A DNA stretch of 7,488 bases from Acidimicrobiia bacterium (GTDB taxonomy: Bacteria; Actinomycetota; Acidimicrobiia; Acidimicrobiales; Ilumatobacteraceae): contig JAUHYJ010000168.1 in NCBI GenBank assembly GCA_030425785.1, forward strand, positions 1-7,488, given 5' to 3'. This document shows, piece after piece, positions 1 through 6,562 of the stretch. The stretch's first letter is position 1. Every line of letters begins with the position of its first letter. The position numbers were made by a program, and so were the translations under genes. The notes beneath the pieces are model-generated. The model was not told the DNA's origin, did not search any database, and saw nothing but the letters and a program-made list of their open reading frames with translations.

Positions 1-247
1 GTGGCGCCGTGGTCGACGGGGTACTCGTCGTCGGTGCTGCCGTGGTCGGCGCGATCGTCGTGTCCGTCGTGTCCGTCGTGTCCGTCGTCGTGCTCGGCGC
101 CGCCGAGGTGCTCGGTGCGGTACTGGCCGAACGATCGACCGATGTGCTGCTGGCGACGTCGTCGCCCGACGAGCACGCGGCCAGGCCGAGCGCGCCGATC
201 ACGAGGGCGGCGGCGTGGCGACGGCGTCGTGGCATGCCCGCGAGCAT
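1..247 (-). CDS. N-terminus of a lipoprotein with a Thr/Ser-rich linker (partial, function unknown)
   Basis: This is an open frame running off the left edge, with 82 complete codons visible. From the ATG at 247 it begins MLAGMPRRRRHAAALVIGAL and continues to a lipobox LAAC whose Cys is residue 25. An Arg-rich n-region and an Ala/Leu/Val h-region precede the Cys, which is a textbook type II signal peptide, so the product should be lipid-anchored on the outer face of the cytoplasmic membrane. After the Cys comes SSGDDVASST and then a low-complexity tract of Thr, Ser, Ala, Pro and Asp, including DTTDTTDTT, which continues to the edge. Such linkers usually act as flexible tethers holding a domain away from the membrane. 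The functional domain lies outside the window, so no function can be given. The start could also be the ATG at 235 (MPRRRR). Neither has a Shine-Dalgarno, but a -10-like box suits a leaderless message beginning at 247. It follows the A2M gene on the same strand after 63 bp. Confidence 0.8.
   Translation of the reverse strand, partial: MLAGMPRRRRHAAALVIGALGLAACSSGDDVASSTSVDRSASTAPSTSAAPSTTTDTTDTTDTTIAPTTAAPTTSTPSTTAP
61..87. repeat. Three perfect 9-bp tandem repeats in the lipoprotein linker
   Basis: TGTCCGTCG occurs three times end to end (61-69, 70-78, 79-87). On the minus strand each unit encodes Asp-Thr-Thr, giving a DTT repeat within the post-lipobox linker. The unit is a multiple of three, so gain or loss of a copy would change the tether length without shifting the frame. 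Confidence 0.85.
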
Positions 248-254
248 GGCGGGC

Positions 255-260
255 AGAATA
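255..260 (-). promoter_or_regulatory. Possible -10 box for a leaderless lipoprotein transcript
   Basis: On the minus strand TATTCT (260 to 255) matches four of six positions of TATAAT, including the most conserved first, second and last bases. It is followed by seven bases and then the ATG at 247. That spacing would place the transcription start at or beside the A of the start codon, giving a leaderless mRNA, a common arrangement in actinobacteria. This also explains the absence of a Shine-Dalgarno. No convincing -35 element is seen around 278-283. The call rests on one short AT-richer patch in very GC-rich DNA. Confidence 0.3.
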
Positions 261-272
261 CTCCGACGCCAT

Positions 273-305
273 GGGGAGGAGTCCCCGCCCCGGGCGTCGA
301 CGCCC
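273..305 (-). terminator. Two adjacent GC-rich inverted repeats just after the A2M stop codon
   Basis: Six bases past the A2M stop lies the perfect 14-bp palindrome GGGCGTCGACGCCC (292-305), which can fold as a 5-bp stem with a TCGA loop. It is followed at 273-286 by a second inverted repeat, a 5-bp GGGGA/TCCCC stem with a 4-base loop. Tandem GC-only hairpins right after a stop could form a terminator or stabilise the 3' end of the A2M message. No T-run follows either one, so this is not a canonical intrinsic terminator, and readthrough into the downstream lipoprotein remains possible. Confidence 0.3.
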
Positions 306-310
306 CGGCC

Positions 311-3300
311 CTATTCGACGATGACGAGATCGGTCGCGGTGCGGCCGAACACCTCGGGCGAGTAGATCTCCTCGCCCGTCGCCGGCGGTACGACGTAGGT
401 GCCGGGCGTCGTCGCACGCGCGAGGTAGGTGTACTCGTAGGTGCCGCCATACAGGTAGGTGGCGAACGCTTCCGCCCGGTCGTCACGCAGGTTCTGATGC
501 TCGAACCAGCGCCACCACCACAGCGGCTCGTCCGGTGTGTCGTCGTCGGCGTTGCCCGGCGGGATCGTCTGCGACGCGGTGAACGCCGGATTGATCGGCT
601 CGAGCCCGGCGGGCAGCGGATCGGTGAGCGCAACGTGCGCTCGTGGAGCGTCGGCCACCATCGTCACCCGGACCCGCACCGTCGAGCCGGTCGGGATGTG
701 CCAGTTGCCCTCGGCGTCGAGACGAACGTCGGCGCCGTCAACGGCTTCGTAGGCACGCTCGACGACGAAGCCCTCGTCGCGGGCGTCGAGGCGGAGGTCG
801 GCGGGGGCGTACGTCACGCCGAGGCGGTAGTAGAGACGTCCCTCGCCGTCCTTCGCCAGCACGAGCGGTGTGGCGTCGTCACCGTCGGCTGCGGTGAGCT
901 CGAGCAGGTTCGCCATCGGGATCGTGGTGTTGGCCTGCAGGGTCGTCCGCTCGAGGAACTCCGTCTCGGCGACGTAGGTCTCGCCGAGCCATGCACGGGC
1001 GACGAAGGCCGGATCGTTCGCCTCGAACGCCTCGAAGTAGCGGTGCAGCGCGAGCAGGATGAACGCGTTCTCCTGCACGTTCGACCAGTGGCCTCGCCGC
1101 TGCTGGCCGAGCAGACCGGCGACCAGCTTCGGGATCAGATCGCTCTCGGGCGTCTGACCGATGAGGGCGTCGAGGACGATGCCGTCGGTCCGGCGATCCG
1201 ATTGGGCGATGACGAACGCGTCCTCGGTGTAGCCGGTGGCGATCGAGGCGGCCCCGGCGGTCTCGACGGCTGCGTTGGTGATGGCCCGTTCGATCTCGAT
1301 GCGCACCTCCTCGTCGAGGATCGACGACCAGATCCAGGCGAGCGCATCGGGTTCGAGTTCGCCCTCGGCCTCGCGGTAGAGCTCGGTGGCCCCGAGCACG
1401 TCACGCTGGCCGGCGAGGTCGAGCACCTGGAAGGCGTACGCGCGGAGCGACCGACGGGTCTGCTCGGAGTACTCACTCGGGATGTGGCGTTCGATCTCGT
1501 CGACGTAGCCGAGCGCCAACGTGAGCGCCTCGGGCGGCACCGAATAGCCCGCGTCGCGGGCGATGACGAGCGCATGCGCCGCCTGGATCGAGTTCCACGG
1601 CACCGACTGGCGGCGCCGCTGCCAGTAGGGGAAGCCGCCGTCGTCGTTCTGAAGGGCGACGAGATCGCTGATGTCATCGCTGACCCGCGCCCGGAGTTCG
1701 TCCGGCGGCGGCAGCCCCTCGGCGTCGAACGCATCGAGGACGTCGCGGAGCGCCGCGACCGCCATCACGCGTGAGGCGTAGGCGTCGGACGACTCGAACT
1801 CGTAGTCCTCGAGGTACAACACGGCGTCGGTGAGCGCCTGCAGCGCCGTCGACGAGGTCCCGATCTCGAGCCCGCCGAACTCGTCGATGACGTCGGCAGG
1901 CGGCAGCACGGGTTGGGCGACGGCACCCTCGTCGACCACGCCGTAGGTGGCGAACGCCTCGCGGGTGCTCGGCGTGTACACCGGAAGGTCGAACTCGGAT
2001 GCGTCGGCGAACGCACCGCCGGCAGCGACCACCCGGATCCGAGCCGTGCCGGCCGACTGGGTCGTCGCCGGGAACCTGACCTCGACCCGGTCGTTGGCGG
2101 GCACCGTGACCCGGCGTCCCTCGTCGCCGAGCACCTCGACGTTGGCGACCTGCACCGCGACATCGACCTCGATCGGGTCGTCCGACTGGTTCTGGACGAC
2201 GACCGGCAGCTCGAACCGGTCGCCGTAGTTCAAGAACCGCGGCGCGGCGGCCCGCACCATCAACGGGAGCCGGGCCGTGATGGTCGACTCGCCCTTGCCG
2301 AAACGCTCGGCGCCGTCGACGGCGACGGCCATCACGCGATAGCGGGTGAGCGTGTCGGGCAACGAGACGTCGACGCTGACCGTGCCGTCCTCGCCGGTCG
2401 TCTCGTCGGGAGCGAACAGCGCCAGGGCGTCGAAGTCACTCCGGAGGTCGATGGACGGAGCAGCACCGTTTCCGGCACCGTCGCCTCCGGCGTCGTCGGC
2501 GGCCTCTTCGGCATCGGCATCGGCGGCGATGTCGGCCGCCGGCGCCTCGAGGGAACGACTGGTGAGCGACTCGTCGGTGCCGAACTCGTCGGCGGCCGCG
2601 AGCAGGAGCGACGAGCGGAGGTACTGGCTGCGGACCACCGACCACACGTCGCGGTAGAACACATCGAGCGGGTCGGTCAGCTCGTGATCGGTGAGCGACA
2701 GGATCGCCTCGTCGACGACCACGACGGCGACCTCGGCATCGGCGACGGGGTCGCCGGCGGCGTTGACGACCGACACCGTGACGTTGGTGTCGTCGCCCGG
2801 CTCGAGCGCGGCGACGGCAGGTGCCGCGGTCACGGCGAGCTCACGGGTGAGCGGCGGGATCGGGAGGTCGATCTGTCCGGTCGCGAACGCCGGTCGCGGC
2901 GGCAGGTCGGGACGTTCGATGCCGTCGTCGTCGACGCGCACGGCGGAGCCGGTCATGTCGATCTGCACGGTGACGTTCGGGACGAGGGCGTCGTCGACCG
3001 GGATCTCGAGCACGGCCGTGCCGTCCTCGGCCTCGAACGCCTCGCTCGACACGATGCCGTGGCGGATCACGGTCATCACACCGTGGGCCGGCTCGAACGG
3101 CGCCTGCACCAGCAGCTCGGCCGTCTCGCCGGGCAGGTACTCCTCCTGATCCGGCACGATGGTGACGGTCTCCTGCTCGACGTTGCGGGTCGGACGGGTC
3201 TCGCCGCCGGAGACCCACTGGGTGATCTCGCTGCGGTTGGTGTCGCCGGCGGCGTCGGTGACGATCGCCGTGATGCGGTACTGCCCGCCGACCTCGGTGT

Positions 3301-6300
3301 CGAACTCGCACCGCATCGACTCGTCCGTCGGGTCGTCGGTCGACGTCAGCTCGCAGGTCGCCGGGTCGACGACCTCCTCGACCCACTCCGATCCGTCGAA
3401 GCGCCCCTCGACCCGGCCGGCGACCACCTCGACGGGACGTCCGGCGACGGCGGCACCGTCGATGTCCGTGACGACCAGGTCGACGCGGATGGGTGTGCCC
3501 TGCCGGACGAAATTGCGATCGCTGCGCACGCCGACGTAGACGTCGGCGGGGTGCACCACCAGGTCGACGCGGTCGGCCCACGCCTGGCGGTCGATGTCGA
3601 ACACCGTCGCCTCGGCGGTGACCGACGACGGGAGATCGACGCCGTTGCGGTCGATGTCGATGCGCAGGAAGTGTGTTCCCGACGCGTCGGTGCGACCGTC
3701 GAACTGTTCGTAGCGGGTGTCGTCGATCGGCCCACAGTCGATGCAGATGTCGCCCTCGGCCGCGACGTCGGTGGCGATGTCGACGGCAGCTCCCTCGAGC
3801 GGGCCGCCACGGACCGCCTCACCCGACCACCACCAAGGCTGCCACACGCCGAACTCGTAGTCGTCCCAGCCGGGGGGTGCATACGTCGTGTCGCGGCTGC
3901 TGACGAGCCACGTCACGTCGGCGTCGGGGAGCGGGCCGCCGGCGAAGTACTCGGCGTCGACGGCCACGGTGGCCGGCTCGGCGACCAGGTAGGGGCCTGG
4001 CGACTCGGCTCGTGCGGTGACCTCGAACTCAGGGCGGCGGAACTCCTGGATCTGGAACGAATGCGAGAACCCCTGGAACTCGGCGGTGCCCTCGAGACGG
4101 AACTCGATCCACGCCGGGCCCAGGTTGGCCCCCGCCGGCAGGTCGATCTCGAGCCCGAACCCGCCGAGCGCCCCGAGCGGGACGTCGCCGCTGGCGAGCT
4201 CGACGCCTTGGGTGTCCCACGCCTGGTAGGTGAGCCGCACGTCGTCGCCGAAGAGCTCGAGCCGGGCGTCGTCGTCCCACGCGAGCCGGCGCACCCAGCC
4301 CTTCAGACGGACGGTCTCGCCCGGCCGATACACGCCCCGGTCGTCGAACACGTACCAGCGCGAATCGTCGGACGACGAGGTGGTGATCCAACCGTCCCAC
4401 TCGTCGGCCGGCAACAGCGCGGCGCGGTCGCCCGCGTTCGCCCACAGCCCGAGGATCCCGTCGCTCCCGAGCGACACCTCGGCCAGGCCCTCCTCGTCGG
4501 TCGTGGCGACCCGGCCGTCGCCGAGCAACTCGACGGGCACACCGGCGACCGGTTCCCCCGTCGTCAGGTCGGTCGTCGAGATGACGAGCTCGTCGTTGTC
4601 GAGGATCGCATCGACGCCGAGCGTGGTCGACTGCACCCACGCGATCGTCGGCCGGTTCTGCCAGTAGTCGTCGTCGTTCTCGGTCAGGTCGAGCAGGGAA
4701 TCGACGCGGACGACGACCTGACTGCCGGCGCTGTTGAACGCGCGGCTCAGATCGACCGTCGTCTCGACGAAGGTGTCGGCGTCGCCGTCGATCTCGACCT
4801 CTTCGTCGAACACGATCTGCCATTCGGGCGGTTCCGCGTCGGCGTCGCTTCGCACGGCATCGACGTACTCGCGGAACTCACCGATGCGGTCGGGGGTGAC
4901 GGCCCAGGCGCGCACCTGGACGGCGTCGTGGTTGATCGTGGTGATCGAGACCGACGGCCGCTCGGCGGTCGGATCGGTCGTGATGAAGCTGCGCTGCAGC
5001 CCGACGAGCGCGGGTCGGGCGGGGCCGACGTCGAACGACACGGTCTGGTCGCCGCTCAGCGATTGGCCGAACACGTCGGCGAGGTCGCCGTCGAGCGTGA
5101 CCTCGTACGTCGTCCGACCGCGCACGGCCCCGCTCAGTTCGATCACGCTGCCGTACACGTCGATCCGCAGCCCCGGGATCGCCGGGCTGACGTCGACGAG
5201 CGACGCCTCGAACCGCTCGGGATCGAGCCGGTTCGACAGCTCGATCACGAACGACGAGCCGGGAGCGCAGTCGTCGCCCCACGAGCACCGATGGTCGACG
5301 ATGCGCAGCGCCCCGAACGTCCGCCCGTCGAAACGTTCGAGACCCCGTGCGACGAGCGGCCCCTCAGCGGATGGCACATCGGGTCCGACGCGCACGACGA
5401 TCGCGGTGTCGACGGGGAGTGGCGTGACGGGTGTGAACGCGACCGCCCGGCCCTCGAGGGCGGCATCGGCCGCCCGGCGAGCGACGTCGTCGTCGTCGAC
5501 TTCGGATGCCGTCGCCTCGCGGATCGAGACGGGCGTGCCACCCGCCTCGACGGTGATCGCACCGATGACCGCGCTGGGCTCGACGCGCTGGTCGAACGTC
5601 GCGACCCACACCGGCTCGGTGGTCATCGACTCGCCGATACCGGCGAGGTCGGTCAGGGTCGGGGTCGGGGTCGTGAACGTCCAGGAGACGGTCTCCGCGA
5701 GGCGTGCGCCGTTGGCCGATCGGGTGCCGGCCGGTACCTCGACGAGGTACTCGGTCGCCGCCGGCAGCCGGTCGAGCTCGCCGGGGACGAGCTCGAAGCG
5801 CAGCGTCCGGGTGCCGATCCACCGCCAGCGGCCCTCGACCGCCGGGGTCACGACGACGGGGACGTCGGCGTCGTCGAGGTCGTCGAGCGTGCCGAGCGGC
5901 ACCATCGGCTCGCTGAAGGTCACGGCGATGAACGGTGCGAGATCGACCGGGCCCTCCGGCTGGTAGCGAAGCACCTCGAGCGGCCCCGACGGGGGCGCGT
6001 CGGCCGGGTCGCCGGCGTCGACGGCCGGCGGGAACGTCTCGTCGACCGTCTCCCCGACGGTCGGCGGCAGCAGCGTCTCGGCCGGCCGGTTGAACGTGAC
6101 CTGGTCGGTCGGGGGCACGGTCCAATCCGGCAGCCGGGCGAGGAGTGCCTCGATCTCGGCGTCGCCGAGCGGAGTTCCCTCGACGAGCCGAACCGGTTCG
6201 GTCACGGTGTCGGCAGCCTCGCCGTCCGACAGCCGGAGCCCGAGACTCGGGGTCGTCTCGCCGAGGGCGACCCCCTCGACGGTCACGATCGGTTCGGCGG

Positions 6301-6460
6301 GTTCGGCGGGTCGGCTGTCGCCGACGTCCGTGGTCGCGCTCGTTGGCGTCGTTTCGTCGTCGTCGTCGCCCCAGCACGCCGTGAGCACGAGGGCGGCCGT
6401 GAGCACGCCGACGATCGCGCGATGACGCCGACTGCGTCCACGTGCCCGCTTGTCTGCCAT
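311..6460 (-). CDS. Alpha-2-macroglobulin family lipoprotein without a thioester motif
   Basis: This 2049-residue extracytoplasmic lipoprotein belongs to the bacterial alpha-2-macroglobulin family, whose better-studied members trap or interact with proteases at the cell envelope. The start is the ATG at 6460, because GAGGAAGGAG lies four bases upstream; a GTG at 6493 would extend it by 11 residues. Numbered from this ATG, a Lys/Arg-rich n-region leads to lipobox LTAC (Cys29), followed by an Asp/Glu/Thr linker. Residues ~160-264 form an Ig-like domain (FSEPM, W-x-G-T-x-T-L-R-F, FTTP), with another at ~280-375. The MG2 hallmark GVYRPGETV is at ~709-717. The bait-region domain spans ~1097-1270 (EEYLPGETAEL, VVVDEAILSLTD, DPLDVFY). 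The A2M core has PDTLTRYRVMAVA at ~1368-1380 and PRFLNYGDRF at ~1407-1416. A helical thioester-type domain follows (~1535-1800, QNDDGGFPYWQ at ~1604). The C-terminal domain has DPLPAGLEPIN, LRDDRAEAFA, YTYLARATTPGTY and YSPEVFGRT. The CxEQ site is S-S-D-A (1557-1560), so no internal thioester can form. Family membership is secure; the biological role is not. Confidence 0.95.
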   Translation of the reverse strand: MADKRARGRSRRHRAIVGVLTAALVLTACWGDDDDETTPTSATTDVGDSRPAEPAEPIVTVEGVALGETTPSLGLRLSDGEAADTVTEPVRLVEGTPLGDAEIEALLARLPDWTVPPTDQVTFNRPAETLLPPTVGETVDETFPPAVDAGDPADAPPSGPLEVLRYQPEGPVDLAPFIAVTFSEPMVPLGTLDDLDDADVPVVVTPAVEGRWRWIGTRTLRFELVPGELDRLPAATEYLVEVPAGTRSANGARLAETVSWTFTTPTPTLTDLAGIGESMTTEPVWVATFDQRVEPSAVIGAITVEAGGTPVSIREATASEVDDDDVARRAADAALEGRAVAFTPVTPLPVDTAIVVRVGPDVPSAEGPLVARGLERFDGRTFGALRIVDHRCSWGDDCAPGSSFVIELSNRLDPERFEASLVDVSPAIPGLRIDVYGSVIELSGAVRGRTTYEVTLDGDLADVFGQSLSGDQTVSFDVGPARPALVGLQRSFITTDPTAERPSVSITTINHDAVQVRAWAVTPDRIGEFREYVDAVRSDADAEPPEWQIVFDEEVEIDGDADTFVETTVDLSRAFNSAGSQVVVRVDSLLDLTENDDDYWQNRPTIAWVQSTTLGVDAILDNDELVISTTDLTTGEPVAGVPVELLGDGRVATTDEEGLAEVSLGSDGILGLWANAGDRAALLPADEWDGWITTSSSDDSRWYVFDDRGVYRPGETVRLKGWVRRLAWDDDARLELFGDDVRLTYQAWDTQGVELASGDVPLGALGGFGLEIDLPAGANLGPAWIEFRLEGTAEFQGFSHSFQIQEFRRPEFEVTARAESPGPYLVAEPATVAVDAEYFAGGPLPDADVTWLVSSRDTTYAPPGWDDYEFGVWQPWWWSGEAVRGGPLEGAAVDIATDVAAEGDICIDCGPIDDTRYEQFDGRTDASGTHFLRIDIDRNGVDLPSSVTAEATVFDIDRQAWADRVDLVVHPADVYVGVRSDRNFVRQGTPIRVDLVVTDIDGAAVAGRPVEVVAGRVEGRFDGSEWVEEVVDPATCELTSTDDPTDESMRCEFDTEVGGQYRITAIVTDAAGDTNRSEITQWVSGGETRPTRNVEQETVTIVPDQEEYLPGETAELLVQAPFEPAHGVMTVIRHGIVSSEAFEAEDGTAVLEIPVDDALVPNVTVQIDMTGSAVRVDDDGIERPDLPPRPAFATGQIDLPIPPLTRELAVTAAPAVAALEPGDDTNVTVSVVNAAGDPVADAEVAVVVVDEAILSLTDHELTDPLDVFYRDVWSVVRSQYLRSSLLLAAADEFGTDESLTSRSLEAPAADIAADADAEEAADDAGGDGAGNGAAPSIDLRSDFDALALFAPDETTGEDGTVSVDVSLPDTLTRYRVMAVAVDGAERFGKGESTITARLPLMVRAAAPRFLNYGDRFELPVVVQNQSDDPIEVDVAVQVANVEVLGDEGRRVTVPANDRVEVRFPATTQSAGTARIRVVAAGGAFADASEFDLPVYTPSTREAFATYGVVDEGAVAQPVLPPADVIDEFGGLEIGTSSTALQALTDAVLYLEDYEFESSDAYASRVMAVAALRDVLDAFDAEGLPPPDELRARVSDDISDLVALQNDDGGFPYWQRRRQSVPWNSIQAAHALVIARDAGYSVPPEALTLALGYVDEIERHIPSEYSEQTRRSLRAYAFQVLDLAGQRDVLGATELYREAEGELEPDALAWIWSSILDEEVRIEIERAITNAAVETAGAASIATGYTEDAFVIAQSDRRTDGIVLDALIGQTPESDLIPKLVAGLLGQQRRGHWSNVQENAFILLALHRYFEAFEANDPAFVARAWLGETYVAETEFLERTTLQANTTIPMANLLELTAADGDDATPLVLAKDGEGRLYYRLGVTYAPADLRLDARDEGFVVERAYEAVDGADVRLDAEGNWHIPTGSTVRVRVTMVADAPRAHVALTDPLPAGLEPINPAFTASQTIPPGNADDDTPDEPLWWWRWFEHQNLRDDRAEAFATYLYGGTYEYTYLARATTPGTYVVPPATGEEIYSPEVFGRTATDLVIVE
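2441..2557 (-). other. Acidic Ala/Asp/Gly linker at the bait position of the A2M protein
   Basis: The segment covers residues ~1302-1340 (numbered from the ATG at 6460), between the DEAILSLTD part of the bait-region domain and the A2M core. It is almost entirely Ala, Asp, Glu and Gly (for example ADADAEEAADDAGGDGAG), with no Lys, aromatic or Cys residue and no Arg between its two ends. In thioester-containing enterobacterial A2Ms the protease-cleaved bait lies roughly 250 residues before the CxEQ site. This linker lies at about that distance from the degenerate site. It is probably a disordered tether. Whether it still acts as bait is inference. Confidence 0.5.
5656..5673. repeat. Three 6-bp tandem repeats encoding a Thr-Pro hinge in the A2M protein
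   Basis: GGGTCG is repeated three times without interruption. On the minus strand it contributes to TTPTPTPTL at ~residues 263-270, right after the FTTP end of the first Ig-like domain. It therefore reads as an inter-domain Thr-Pro hinge. Confidence 0.7.
6291..6308. repeat. Two 9-bp repeats encoding Pro-Ala-Glu units after the A2M lipobox linker
   Basis: GGTTCGGCG occurs twice in tandem and is followed by a partial copy. On the minus strand it encodes PAEPAEP at ~residues 51-57, in the disordered stretch between the lipobox and the first folded domain. A TCG x5 run at 6354-6368 encodes the Asp run just after the lipid-modified Cys. Confidence 0.65.
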
Positions 6461-6464
6461 CGCG

Positions 6465-6474
6465 CTCCTTCCTC
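6465..6474 (-). promoter_or_regulatory. Strong Shine-Dalgarno deciding the A2M start
   Basis: On the minus strand GAGGAAGGAG is followed by CGCG and then ATG at 6460. It contains two purine cores (GAGG and AAGGAG), either of which can pair with the 16S rRNA tail. It supports ATG 6460 over the upstream in-frame GTG at 6493, whose product would also carry an odd extra 11 residues before the signal peptide. Confidence 0.75.
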
Positions 6475-6504
6475 GGTCCAGGTTACGAACCACATCGTCC
6501 GTTC

Positions 6505-6530
6505 GACGGCGCGGCCCGGCCAGAGGTTCC
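6505..6530 (-). promoter_or_regulatory. Possible ECF-sigma-type promoter (GGAAC-N17-CGTC) for the A2M gene
   Basis: The 93-bp gap upstream of the A2M gene contains GGAAC (6530 to 6526) and CGTC (6508 to 6505) on the minus strand, separated by 17 bases. Many extracytoplasmic-function sigma factors use a -35 box with a GGAAC/AAC core and a -10 box with CGTC or GTC at 16-18 bp spacing. Transcription would start near 6498, giving a leader of ~38 nt that carries the Shine-Dalgarno. An alternative housekeeping -10, TAACCT (6485 to 6480), is weak and lacks a good -35. This is a motif match by eye in GC-rich DNA, so chance occurrence is possible. Confidence 0.3.
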
Positions 6531-6546
6531 GACTTTCGGGAGAATT

Positions 6547-6562
6547 CCGGCCGTCAGGCCGG
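6547..6562 (-). terminator. Hairpin with the dehydratase stop codon in its loop
   Basis: CCGGCC and GGCCGG form a perfect 6-bp GC stem around a 4-base loop at 6553-6556. On the minus strand the loop reads TGAC and contains the TGA stop of the dehydratase gene. AATTCT follows the stem but there is no real T-run, so it is at best a non-canonical terminator. It may instead be an mRNA 3'-end structure separating this gene from the A2M gene. Confidence 0.35.

Noticed and set aside
61..87. CRISPR-like repeat array
   Set aside because: The units are 9 bp, directly abutting, without spacers, and in frame with a coding linker.
1..365. Plus-strand frames over the left edge (107 and 118 codons)
   Set aside because: They are antisense to the lipoprotein N-terminus. 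Their Val/Ser- and Arg-rich translations are by-products of the repeats encoding the Thr/Asp linker.
215..1774. Plus-strand open frame of 519 codons
   Set aside because: It lies wholly antisense to the conserved C-terminal part of the A2M gene and the edge of the gap. Its translation is Arg/Gly/Val/Asp-rich with no recognisable motif. Long antisense frames are expected where G/C fills third codon positions.
4734..5966. Plus-strand open frame of 410 codons
   Set aside because: It is antisense to the A2M MG domains. The product is Ser/Thr/Arg-rich with no domain, signal peptide or Shine-Dalgarno, so it is a GC-driven shadow.
5364..6377. Minus-strand open frame of 337 codons in another frame of the A2M gene
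   Set aside because: It overlaps the A2M gene on the same strand and is Arg-dominated with no motif. The A2M frame has clear family conservation here.
6461..6493. Upstream GTG start for the A2M gene
   Set aside because: It would add 11 residues before the signal peptide, and the excellent Shine-Dalgarno would then lie inside the gene. ATG 6460 explains both.
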